NCBI RefSeq assembly: GCF_000710345.2
Contig: NZ_JHEL01000015.1
Span: 1,364,001-1,428,000, forward strand
DNA: 64,000 bases
Source: Curtobacterium sp. S6
Lineage (GTDB): Bacteria > Actinomycetota > Actinomycetes > Actinomycetales > Micrococcaceae
Direction of reading: 5' to 3'
In this document: in pieces, positions 1 through 7,298 of the stretch
Numbering within the stretch: the first letter of the stretch is position 1
How the letters are laid out: the number at the start of each line of letters is the position of its first letter
Translations under genes and position numbers: made by a program
The notes under the pieces: model-generated
Databases searched by the model: none
What the model was told of the DNA's origin: nothing
What the model saw: the letters and a program-made list of their open reading frames with translations, nothing else

Positions 1-745
1 GGCGAACGTCGAGGCCCACGATGTCCGTCAGCGCGAGCGGTCCCACCGGGTGCTTATAGCCCAGGGTCATGGCGTGGTCGATATCCTCGGGGGCCGCAAC
101 GCCTTCCTCGACCATCCGAATGGCCTCCATGGACAGGGCGATGCCCAGGCGGGAGGACGCGAAACCGGGGGCATCCTGGACGCTCACCGGCGTCTTTCCC
201 AGGCCGGCGACCCATTGCTGGGCCTGCTCCTTCATCTCCTGGGAGGTCTGCTCCCCCAGCACGACCTCGACGAGCTTGGAGGCCGGCACCGGGTTGAAGA
301 AGTGCAGGCCGCAGAACCTTTCGGGGCGTTTCAGCTCCGCCGCGAGGCCGTTGACCGACATCGACGAGGTGTTGGTCGCGAGCCACGCGTCCTGGGAAAG
401 TTGACCCTCGGCGCGGCGCAGGGACTCGACCTTCAGGTCCCAGACCTCCGGAACGGCCTCGACGACCAGCCCGCAATCGGCGAAGGCCGCGGCGTCGGTC
501 GTGGTCTTCAAGCGCTCGAGCCAGTCTTCGGCGCTCCCGCCAATCTTCCCTCGCTGGACCGACGCGGCGACATCCTTTTCGATGCGGCCGCGGGCGGCCT
601 CCGCGGCGTCGTCGTTGACCTCGACGACGCACACGCGTGCCCCGGCAATGAGGAAGGCGTGGGCGATTCCCGCGCCCATGCGGCCTCCGCCGAGCACTCC
701 GACGGCGTCCGGGACGGCTCCCTGAATGGTGGTCGTGGACGTCAT
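1..745 (-). CDS. 3-hydroxyacyl-CoA dehydrogenase (C-terminus beyond window)
   Basis: Oxidises (3S)-hydroxyacyl-CoA to 3-oxoacyl-CoA with NAD+, the third step of beta-oxidation-type degradation; cytosolic. The N-terminal Rossmann domain shows the dinucleotide loop GVLGGGRMGAG at residues 16-26. NTSSMSV and GLHFFNPVPASKLVEVV follow, typical of the HAD family. The gene runs off the left edge, so only about 248 residues are visible. The ATG at 745 overlaps the stop of the upstream enoyl-CoA hydratase gene as ATGA, indicating translational coupling. With the thiolase and hydratase it forms a three-gene set like paaJ-paaF-paaH of phenylacetate catabolism or a short-chain fatty-acid degradation set; the substrate cannot be fixed from sequence. 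Confidence 0.9.
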   Translation of the reverse strand, partial: MTSTTTIQGAVPDAVGVLGGGRMGAGIAHAFLIAGARVCVVEVNDDAAEAARGRIEKDVAASVQRGKIGGSAEDWLERLKTTTDAAAFADCGLVVEAVPEVWDLKVESLRRAEGQLSQDAWLATNTSSMSVNGLAAELKRPERFCGLHFFNPVPASKLVEVVLGEQTSQEMKEQAQQWVAGLGKTPVSVQDAPGFASSRLGIALSMEAIRMVEEGVAAPEDIDHAMTLGYKHPVGPLALTDIVGLDVR

Positions 746-1515
746 GAGCGTCGCTCCTTTCGGCGGTCCAGGAAGGACTGCATACGGTCGAATTTGGCGT
801 CTGATTCGAAGAGCACGGCTTGGGCGAGCTCGTCGATATAGGGGTGGGCCTCCCGCGGGGCATGGAACACGCCCTTCGCGATGCGGGTGGCCAGCGGATC
901 CTGCCGGGCGATGCGGTCCGCGAGCGCGTGGGCCGCATCGATCAGTGCGTCGGGCTCGTGGATTTCCGTGATGAGCCGGGCGTCCAGGGCCTCGTCCGCG
1001 TTCAGGGTGCGGCCAGCGAAGAGCAGCTCCTTGGCCAGCGGTTCTCCGGCCAATTCCCGAAGGCGCCACATGGCCCCGGCGGCAGCGACGATGCCGAGCC
1101 CGGTCTCCGGTTGGCCGATGATGACATTCGGGGTGCCGATCCTGAAGTCGGCGGCCCAGGCGAGTTCCGCACCGCCTCCCAGGGCGTATCCGTCCACCGC
1201 CGCGATGATCGGCATGGGCAGGTGGGCCAGGCGGTCGAAGAGCCGGGAGTTGATGCCGCGCAGGGCGTCGTCGCGGCGTCGTTCCCGCAGCTGGGAGATA
1301 TCCGCCCCGGAGGCGAAGATGCCTTTACCCCCGGCCTCCGTCCCGGAGAGGATCAGGATCTTGGGTTCGGCCTCGAGGTGGTCGCACACGCGGTGCAGCT
1401 CCTCGATCATGGTCGCGTCGATCGCGTTGCGAACCTCCGGACGATCGAGACGAACGTGGAGCCGGTCCGGGCGCTCCTGGGTTGTGATGGCGGTGAAGTC
1501 ACCGGTCAATTCCAT
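742..1515 (-). CDS. Enoyl-CoA hydratase/isomerase family protein
   Basis: Crotonase-fold enzyme of 257 residues, the usual length, expected to hydrate trans-2-enoyl-CoA to 3-hydroxyacyl-CoA. Seen: the oxyanion-hole segments KGIFASGADISQLRE and DGYALGGGAELAWAADFRIG, and the C-terminal stretch where the acyl group is held. The ATG at 1515 lies four bases after the thiolase stop, and its own stop overlaps the dehydrogenase start. A start further upstream would run through the thiolase gene and was rejected. It sits in the middle of the thiolase-hydratase-dehydrogenase operon. PaaF-like activity is plausible but not proven. Confidence 0.9.
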   Translation of the reverse strand: MELTGDFTAITTQERPDRLHVRLDRPEVRNAIDATMIEELHRVCDHLEAEPKILILSGTEAGGKGIFASGADISQLRERRRDDALRGINSRLFDRLAHLPMPIIAAVDGYALGGGAELAWAADFRIGTPNVIIGQPETGLGIVAAAGAMWRLRELAGEPLAKELLFAGRTLNADEALDARLITEIHEPDALIDAAHALADRIARQDPLATRIAKGVFHAPREAHPYIDELAQAVLFESDAKFDRMQSFLDRRKERRS

Positions 1516-1519
1516 GAGG

Positions 1520-2743
1520 TCATGCCCTTTCGAGGAGGAGTGCGGCGCCCTGTCCGACGCCGATGCACATGGTCGCCAGCCCGCGTTGCGCGCCCTCGCG
1601 TTCCATGCGGTTGAGCAGGGTGATCGAAATGCGGGATCCGGAGGATCCCAGGGGGTGGCCGAGGGCGATCGCACCGCCGTCGCGATTGACGATCCCGGGG
1701 TCGAGCCCCAAGCGGCGGATCGACGCGAGGGACTGGGTCGCGAAGGCCTCGTTGAGTTCGACGGCGCCGAGGTCGTCGATCGACCACCCGGCGCGGTCCA
1801 GGACCTTGCGGCTCGCGGGGACCGGACCGATGCCCATGATCTCGGGTGGAACACCGGCCGAGGCGCCACCCACGACGCGCGCCCGGGCCTCGAGCCCGTA
1901 CCGGGCCACGGCCCGCTCGCTGGCCACGAGTATCGCCGAGGCGCCGTCGTTGAGCGCGGAGGAGTTTCCGGCGGTCACCACGGACCCGCCCTTGACCACG
2001 GGACGCAGCTGCGACAGGGCCTCGACCGTGGTTCCGGGGCGCGGGCCTTCGTCGGTCGAGACGACCGTGACCGCTCCCTTCCGCCCGGTGACCTCGACCG
2101 GAATGATCTCTTGGTCGAAGTGTCCGGCCTCGATCGCGGCCGACGCCTTGGCCTGGGATTCGGCGGCGAATTCGTCGGCCTCCTCGCGGGTGATGCCGTC
2201 CACGCGGGCCACCTCTTCCGCGGTTTCCGGCATGGAGTAGGTGGTCTTTCCGTCCCGGGAGAGCGGACCATCGAGGAATCGCGAGTTCACGAATCGCCAC
2301 CCGATCGAGGTGTCGAAGACCTCTCCCGGCCGCGCGAAAGGCTTCGCGGGTTTCTCCATGACCCACGGCGCACGGGACATCGATTCGACGCCACCGGCGA
2401 CCACGAGATCCGCCGCGCCGGAGGCGACCATCTGCGAGGCAATCGTGATCGCCGACATCCCCGAGGCACACAGGCGATTGACGGTCATGCCGGGGACGGT
2501 ATCGGGGAATCCGGCCAGGAGCCAGGCCATGCGCGCGACGTTCCGATTTTCCTCACCCGCGCCGTTAGCGTTGCCGAGGATCACCTCGTCCACATCGGCC
2601 GGGTCGATGCCGGCAGCGTCGACCACGCTCTTGACGCACAGGGCGGCCAGGTCGTCCGGGCGTACGCCGGACAGGGCGCCGCCGTACCTGCCGACGGGCG
2701 TGCGGGCGCCGCCGACGAGGAAGGCCGGGGTCAGGGGTGTCAT
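1520..2743 (-). CDS. Acetyl-CoA acyltransferase (thiolase, PaaJ/PcaF-like)
   Basis: Thiolase of 407 residues that cleaves a 3-oxoacyl-CoA with CoA to release acetyl-CoA. The nucleophilic cysteine is Cys92 in NRLCASGMSA, the catalytic His363 is in ALGHPLGSSG, and the second cysteine is Cys393 in CIGVGQGAALLLERA. The segment GNANGAGEENRNVARMAWLLAG resembles 3-oxoadipyl-CoA thiolases more than generic FadA, so an aromatic or dicarboxylic acyl-CoA substrate is likely. The ATG at 2743 is preceded by AAGGAG. It is the first gene of the minus-strand operon with the hydratase and dehydrogenase, and is divergent from the riboswitch-controlled acyl-CoA synthetase gene. Confidence 0.9.
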   Translation of the reverse strand: MTPLTPAFLVGGARTPVGRYGGALSGVRPDDLAALCVKSVVDAAGIDPADVDEVILGNANGAGEENRNVARMAWLLAGFPDTVPGMTVNRLCASGMSAITIASQMVASGAADLVVAGGVESMSRAPWVMEKPAKPFARPGEVFDTSIGWRFVNSRFLDGPLSRDGKTTYSMPETAEEVARVDGITREEADEFAAESQAKASAAIEAGHFDQEIIPVEVTGRKGAVTVVSTDEGPRPGTTVEALSQLRPVVKGGSVVTAGNSSALNDGASAILVASERAVARYGLEARARVVGGASAGVPPEIMGIGPVPASRKVLDRAGWSIDDLGAVELNEAFATQSLASIRRLGLDPGIVNRDGGAIALGHPLGSSGSRISITLLNRMEREGAQRGLATMCIGVGQGAALLLERA

Positions 2744-3019
2744 GTGAGCTCCTTGTCGAGTCGTCGAACGGACCGGGGTTGCGCTCCGGGGCGTTCGTGT
2801 CGGATTCGCGCCGCCGGAGGATGCCACCCTCCCGCGGTGAATTACCGACCATTCGTTCACTAATATTCCATTCGGTGTGATGTGGGTCAATTCCATGTCG
2901 GCATTCCGGCCCGATGGCGACGCCTCCTCGCCATCCTCGTTACAGACTTTGACGCCGGCCGGGTCATGTCCCGCAATACGATCCCGCGAAGTGGAAGGCC
3001 ACGAAGGCAGGAGATTTAC
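2744..3019. promoter_or_regulatory. Divergent promoter region between thiolase operon and acs leader
   Basis: Noncoding region serving the thiolase operon (leftward) and the riboswitch leader (rightward). The AT-richer stretch near 2845-2885 (CCATTCGTTCACTAATATTC and following) is the most promoter-like part and may hold a TetR-type operator, as is common for such operons. No individual -35/-10 pair could be assigned with confidence. Confidence 0.4.
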
Positions 3020-3155
3020 TGGATGGGCAAACCATCCAGAGCGACCGAGAGATCTGGCTCGACGACGTCGCAGCAACCTTCCCCACGCGCGGTTTACCTC
3101 CCCGGCGCTCGTGGGTGCACGTGGTGCTAACGCCAGGCATCGATGGAGTGATCTC
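3020..3155 (+). ncRNA. S-box (SAM-I) riboswitch controlling translation of the acyl-CoA synthetase gene
   Basis: The leader carries the S-box core in order: AGAG then GCGAC at 3041 pairing with GTCGC at 3066 (P2, with kink-turn-like GAGAGA and CGACGAC between), AGCAACC, a P3 stem CCCACG/CGTGGG, then GGTGCTAACGCC (P4 with the invariant TGCTAA). P1 can form from CCATC (3032-3036) and GATGG (3142-3146). That helix would occlude the GGAG ribosome site (3145-3148), seven bases before the ATG. The same CCATCCA can instead pair with TGGATGG (3020-3026) in a perfect upstream hairpin, freeing the ribosome site. This suggests a SAM-bound OFF, SAM-free ON translational switch. Finding one ahead of an acetyl-CoA synthetase-type gene is unusual. 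Confidence 0.75.
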
Positions 3156-5306
3156 ATGGCCCTTCCCGCCGACTTCGCGTATTCCGACCCGTTCCACCCC
3201 ACGCCCAACCCGGCCCTGGAGACCGACGAGGCGCGGGTGTCGTTTTGGGAGCGGCAGGCCGGCCGTCTCACCTGGGCCGAGCCGTGGCACACGGCCCACC
3301 GCTTCGATAAGCCCCGCCGGACGGGGACCGATGCCGACGGCCTGCCCGAATATTCCGTGCCGGACATCGCGTGGTTCGAAGGCGGCCGGCTCAACGCCGC
3401 GTACAACTGCGTCGACCGCCACGTCGAGGCCGGGCGAGGGCAGCACGTGGCCCTGTATTTCGAAGGCGAGCCCGGCGACCGCGAGGTCTACACCTACGAC
3501 CGGCTGCTGACGGAGGTCTCCCGGGCGGCCAACGCGCTCGCGAACCTGGGCGTGGTGAAGGGCGACCGCGTGGTCATCTATCTCCCCGTCATCCCCGAAA
3601 CCGTGATCATGACCCTGGCCTGCGCCCGCATCGGGGCCGTGCACTCCCTGGTCTTCGGGGGATTTTCGGCCGAGGCTTTGCGCTTCCGCGTCGAGGACAC
3701 CGGCGCCAAGGTCCTGGTCACCACGGACGGCCAGAATCGGCGCGGGTCCGTGGTTCCCGTCAAGCAAAATGCCGACGCCGCGTGCGCCGGGGACAACGCG
3801 ATCGAACACGTCGTCGTGGTCCGCCGGACCTCACGCCCCGGGCGGACGACCCCGGCCGGCGTCCCGCTGGCCCCCGGCGACAAGGGCTACCGCTCGAAAG
3901 ACGAACAGGCCGTCCCGTGGACCCCGGGCCGCGATGTGTGGTGGCACGATCTGTTGGCGGACGCCTCCCCGGTCCACGAACCCGAGTTCTTCGACGCCGA
4001 GACCCCGCTGTTCATCATTTACACCTCGGGAACCACCGGCCGCCCCAAGGGGCTCGTCCACACGACCGGCGGGTACCTAACCCAAACGGCCTACACGCAC
4101 GCCCTCCTCTTCGATCTCCTCCCCGAGACCCTGGACGAGGAGAACCAGCTTCGCCCCGATGAGCTGGCGGCCGTCAACGATCCCGCCAAGGTCGACTCCA
4201 CGGTCCACTGGTGCACCGCCGATCTCGCGTGGGTCACCGCCCACACGTATGAGATCTACGGCCCGCTGCTGAACGGTGTCTCCGAGGTGATCTACGAGGG
4301 CACCCCGAATACCCCGCATTTCGGCCGGCACTTCGAGATCATCGAACGCTACGGCGTGACCAATTACTACACCGCGCCCACGTTGATCCGTTCCCTCATG
4401 GGGGCGTTCCCGAACGGGCTTCCCGCGACCTACAACCTCGCCTCGATCAAGCTCCTCGGCTCGGTGGGCGAATCCATTAATCCGGAAGCCTGGAACTGGC
4501 TGCGGCGTAACGTCGGCCGCGACGAAGCGCCCTTCGTGGACACCTGGTGGCAGTCCGAGACCGGCGCGACGGTCTGCTCCCCGAGGCCTCACGACCCGCA
4601 GTTCGCCCCGGCCGGAACCTTTCCCGAGGATGCGCCGCACGCTCGCTCGAAGCCCGGATGCGCGACGCGCGCTGTTCCGGGAATCTCGACGCGCGTGGTG
4701 GACGAGAAGGGCGACGACGTGCCGCCCGGAACCCAAGGATTCATCGTGGTCGACAAGATCGGGCCGTCGATGGCCCGCACGGTCTGGGGCGATCCCCAGC
4801 GATACCTCGATTCGTACTGGAAGCACTACGGCGAGCGCGGCTGGTTCCTCGCGGGCGACGGCGCGCGCATCGACGAGGAAGGCGACGTCTCGATCTTGGG
4901 ACGCATCGACGACGTCATCAACATCTCGGGGCATCGCCTGTCCACGATCGAGATCGAGTCCGCGCTGGTGACCCACGCGGGCGTGGTGGAAGCGGGCGTC
5001 TGCCCGGTCGAAGACCCACTCACCGGCCACGCCGCGATCGCCTTCGTCACGGTTCCGGCGGGCCTCGACGTGGCCGAGGAATCGCTCCGCGAGGAGCTCC
5101 GCGCGCATGTCACGCAGCAGATCGGGCCGATCGCCAAGCCGAAGGACGTGGTGGTGGTCCGCGATATCCCCAAGACCCGCTCGGGGAAGATCACCCGGCG
5201 CCTGCTCGGCGAGCTGTATCAGGGCCGCTCGCTCGGGGATCGGTCCTCTCTGCAGAACGAGGAGGCGTTGGACGATATCGCCGAGGTGCTGGCCGGCCGA
5301 CGCTGA
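3156..5306 (+). CDS. acs: Acetyl-CoA synthetase-type (AMP-forming) acyl-CoA ligase
   Basis: ANL-family enzyme that activates acetate (or a close short-chain acid) to acyl-CoA through an acyl-adenylate. The P-loop YTSGTTGRPKG is at residues 289-299. DTWWQSETG carries the tryptophan that restricts Acs pockets to very short acids, and PKTRSGKI contains the catalytic Lys678. The N-terminal ACAS domain (WFEGGRLNAAYNCVDRH) is present. At 716 residues it is about 60 longer than E. coli Acs, with insertions near residues 215-260 and 325-350. The start at 3156 is set by GGAG at 3145-3148, inside the riboswitch expression platform. SAM control hints at a methionine- or sulfur-linked acid as substrate, but the sequence does not show this. 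Confidence 0.85.
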   Translation: MALPADFAYSDPFHPTPNPALETDEARVSFWERQAGRLTWAEPWHTAHRFDKPRRTGTDADGLPEYSVPDIAWFEGGRLNAAYNCVDRHVEAGRGQHVALYFEGEPGDREVYTYDRLLTEVSRAANALANLGVVKGDRVVIYLPVIPETVIMTLACARIGAVHSLVFGGFSAEALRFRVEDTGAKVLVTTDGQNRRGSVVPVKQNADAACAGDNAIEHVVVVRRTSRPGRTTPAGVPLAPGDKGYRSKDEQAVPWTPGRDVWWHDLLADASPVHEPEFFDAETPLFIIYTSGTTGRPKGLVHTTGGYLTQTAYTHALLFDLLPETLDEENQLRPDELAAVNDPAKVDSTVHWCTADLAWVTAHTYEIYGPLLNGVSEVIYEGTPNTPHFGRHFEIIERYGVTNYYTAPTLIRSLMGAFPNGLPATYNLASIKLLGSVGESINPEAWNWLRRNVGRDEAPFVDTWWQSETGATVCSPRPHDPQFAPAGTFPEDAPHARSKPGCATRAVPGISTRVVDEKGDDVPPGTQGFIVVDKIGPSMARTVWGDPQRYLDSYWKHYGERGWFLAGDGARIDEEGDVSILGRIDDVINISGHRLSTIEIESALVTHAGVVEAGVCPVEDPLTGHAAIAFVTVPAGLDVAEESLREELRAHVTQQIGPIAKPKDVVVVRDIPKTRSGKITRRLLGELYQGRSLGDRSSLQNEEALDDIAEVLAGRR

Positions 5307-5321
5307 GTCGTCGATTGCTCC

Positions 5322-5663
5322 TCAGCGGACCCCGTACCACCGGAGGATCGCGCACACGGCCATCCCGAGGATCACGCACACGAGCATGGGGACCTTGCAG
5401 ATCGCCCCGACGATTCCGACGCCGGCCCCGATCACCCGCGAGGGGCCGGCAAAGTCCTGCCCCTCGTAGAAGAGCGTGGTCGCGGCGACCGCGCAGATCA
5501 GCACCACGGTCGCCCGGTCCATCCACATCCGCGCGGCACTTTGGCTCTCCACCTCTCCGGAGGTGCCCCCGGCCATGCTCCCCAGGTGCACCCCGAGGTA
5601 GCGCAGAAGGTAGGTTCCGATCACCAAACCGGACATGGCCAGGAGAAATGGGATCGCGTTCAT
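5322..5663 (-). CDS. azlD: AzlD-type branched-chain amino acid export subunit
   Basis: Small membrane protein of 113 residues with about four hydrophobic helices, matching AzlD, the partner of AzlC in export of branched-chain amino acids. Its ATG at 5663 overlaps the azlC stop (ATGA), so the two subunits are translationally coupled. It is convergent with the acyl-CoA synthetase gene, with only 15 bases between stops and no clear terminator. Confidence 0.85.
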   Translation of the reverse strand: MNAIPFLLAMSGLVIGTYLLRYLGVHLGSMAGGTSGEVESQSAARMWMDRATVVLICAVAATTLFYEGQDFAGPSRVIGAGVGIVGAICKVPMLVCVILGMAVCAILRWYGVR

Positions 5664-6400
5664 GCCGAGTCACCGTCCGTCGTCGTGCGGTCCCGGCGCA
5701 ACCGGGACTTCGTCCAGAGAAATGCGGCCGCGGGAATCAGGATCGCCAGGGAGGCGACCGATCCCAACCCCATGGGCAGCACGGGCGTCGCGGCCACCGC
5801 CAGCAGCGCGCCCCCGCCGGCCATGATGGCCATCAGCGGATTCTTCAGATCCCTCACGACCAGGCTGAAGAGGATGATCGGGAAGGCGACGTCCAAGCCG
5901 AGGGCGTCGGCGTCGATCACCGACCCCAGGAACTGGCCGAGGGCCGCGCCTCCGACCCAGCAGGGCCAGAGCATGAAAGCCATGAGCACGAAGTTCTGCC
6001 ACCGGGCCGTGCGCCCTCGCACCGCCCGCGCGAAAGCGATGGTCTCGTCGTTGACGAGGTGCGACGCCAGAAACCGGCGCCACCCCCGGGGCACGTACTC
6101 GCCCGCGCTGAGCCCGAAGGCGAAATTGCGGGAATTGACCAGCAGCCCGCCCAACACGGCGAAAATCGGAGCGCCGCCCGCCGCGATCACGCCGATGAAC
6201 GTCAGCTCCGCAGCGCCGCCGGTGGCGAGGGCAGCGAGCGTGACGGTCTGCCACATCGCGAATCCCGATGCCTGCGACAGGGTTCCGTAAGAGATGCCGA
6301 CGGCGGCGATGGTCAGGGCGATCGCGACCGCGTCCCGGAGCTGAGCCGGGGTGATGGATTCAGGCACCCTACTGGCGACCGTTCTATATATCGAACGCAT
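5660..6400 (-). CDS. azlC: AzlC family amino acid exporter
   Basis: Large subunit of an AzlCD exporter, about 246 residues with multiple membrane helices. Family-typical segments are visible, including ISYGTLSQASGFAMWQTVTLA and NSRNFAFGLSAGEYVP. I chose the ATG at 6400 (MRSIYRTVAS); a TTG start at 6445 is also open. It is divergent from the XRE-cupin regulator and very likely regulated by it, as in the AzlB/XRE-linked exporter loci of other bacteria. The exported substrate (branched-chain or other amino acids) is inferred from the family only. Confidence 0.87.
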   Translation of the reverse strand: MRSIYRTVASRVPESITPAQLRDAVAIALTIAAVGISYGTLSQASGFAMWQTVTLAALATGGAAELTFIGVIAAGGAPIFAVLGGLLVNSRNFAFGLSAGEYVPRGWRRFLASHLVNDETIAFARAVRGRTARWQNFVLMAFMLWPCWVGGAALGQFLGSVIDADALGLDVAFPIILFSLVVRDLKNPLMAIMAGGGALLAVAATPVLPMGLGSVASLAILIPAAAFLWTKSRLRRDRTTTDGDSA

Positions 6401-6428
6401 GTACTTTATGGTGCCGCCTCGCGAATCG

Positions 6429-6466
6429 TTCGTCAAGCAGGACAATCATCCAATATAATGAACGGC
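6429..6466 (+). promoter_or_regulatory. Promoter of the XRE-cupin regulator; probably a leaderless transcript
   Basis: A consensus -10 box TATAAT lies at 6454-6459, with a weak -35-like TTCGTC/CGTCAA about 17-19 bases upstream. Transcription would begin about seven bases downstream, at or next to the ATG at 6467. No Shine-Dalgarno sequence precedes that ATG. Confidence 0.55.
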
Positions 6467-7069
6467 ATGGATGCCGATTACGCTCCGACCCACGGCCCCC
6501 TCGAGGACCACGGAGAGCACCAGCCCGAGACCCACAAACTCCGCATGGCCAAGGCCCTGCAACGCGAGCGCGCCCGCCTCGGGCTGAGCCTGAGCGAAGC
6601 GGCCAAGAGGGCGGGCGTCAGCAAGTCCACGCTGTCCCAATTGGAGACAGGCACCGGAAACCCCAGCATCGAGACCATGTGGGCCCTCGCCACGGCCTAC
6701 GGCGTTCAAATCGCCCAGCTCCTCGAGCCTCCGCGGGCGCGGGTTTCTCGAGTGCGCTTCAAGGATTTGCCGCAGCTGCCCTCATCCTCGGCCTCGTACT
6801 CCGCGGCGCTCTTGTCCCCGGGAAACGCGGGGATGCGTCGCGACGTCTACGTCATCACGGCCGAACCGGGCCCGGCCCGAGAGTCCAGGCCTCACCCGCC
6901 CGGAACGGTCGAACACCTCTTGCTGACCTCCGGTAAGGCACGAGTGGTCTGCGACGGCGAGTCGGTGGTCCTGGAGGCCGGAGACTTCCTCACGCACGCC
7001 GGCGACCTCGAGCACAGCTTCGAAGCGCTGGAACCCGGCACGATGGTGATCGAAGTGATCGATAGTTAA
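6467..7069 (+). CDS. XRE-family transcriptional regulator with C-terminal cupin domain
   Basis: Two-domain regulator of 200 residues. The N-terminal helix-turn-helix (about residues 25-80) contains RERARLGLSLSEAAKRAGVSKSTLSQLETG. The C-terminal half (about 105-200) is a cupin fold ending in VVLEAGDFLTHAGDLEHSFEAL, which usually binds a small effector. It is transcribed away from azlC with 66 bases between starts, the standard arrangement for a regulator of the divergent exporter. Another ATG at 6458 overlaps the TATAAT box, so the leaderless start at 6467 fits better. Confidence 0.85.
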   Translation: MDADYAPTHGPLEDHGEHQPETHKLRMAKALQRERARLGLSLSEAAKRAGVSKSTLSQLETGTGNPSIETMWALATAYGVQIAQLLEPPRARVSRVRFKDLPQLPSSSASYSAALLSPGNAGMRRDVYVITAEPGPARESRPHPPGTVEHLLLTSGKARVVCDGESVVLEAGDFLTHAGDLEHSFEALEPGTMVIEVIDS

Positions 7070-7298
7070 AACGCCGAATGGTTGCGAGATACCCGATCCG
7101 CGGGCAATCTCCAACTGTTGGCCCACAAAGGCCGGGGGCCCTCGTCATCTAACGGATCGAACGGCCCATTTCCGCTAATCTTGGACGTCCACCCCTTCTC
7201 GGAGCATGGCGTCCCGACCTAGCCGGCGACGACGGACATTCGCACGACCCCCAGTGATCATTCGTCCGGCCTTCGAGAGCCTCTGGAAATGGACCCTC
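7070..7298. other. Intergenic leader upstream of the BCCT transporter gene
   Basis: No gene is seen. An imperfect hairpin near 7085-7110 (GAGAT with ATCTC, inner CCG with CGG) could end the regulator transcript. The rest should hold the BCCT promoter, but no convincing -35/-10 pair was found. Confidence 0.35.

Noticed and set aside
881-2863. 660-residue open frame on the plus strand opposite the thiolase and hydratase genes
   Set aside because: Antisense shadow of high-GC codon structure; its sequence lacks any domain while the opposite strand encodes clear enzymes.
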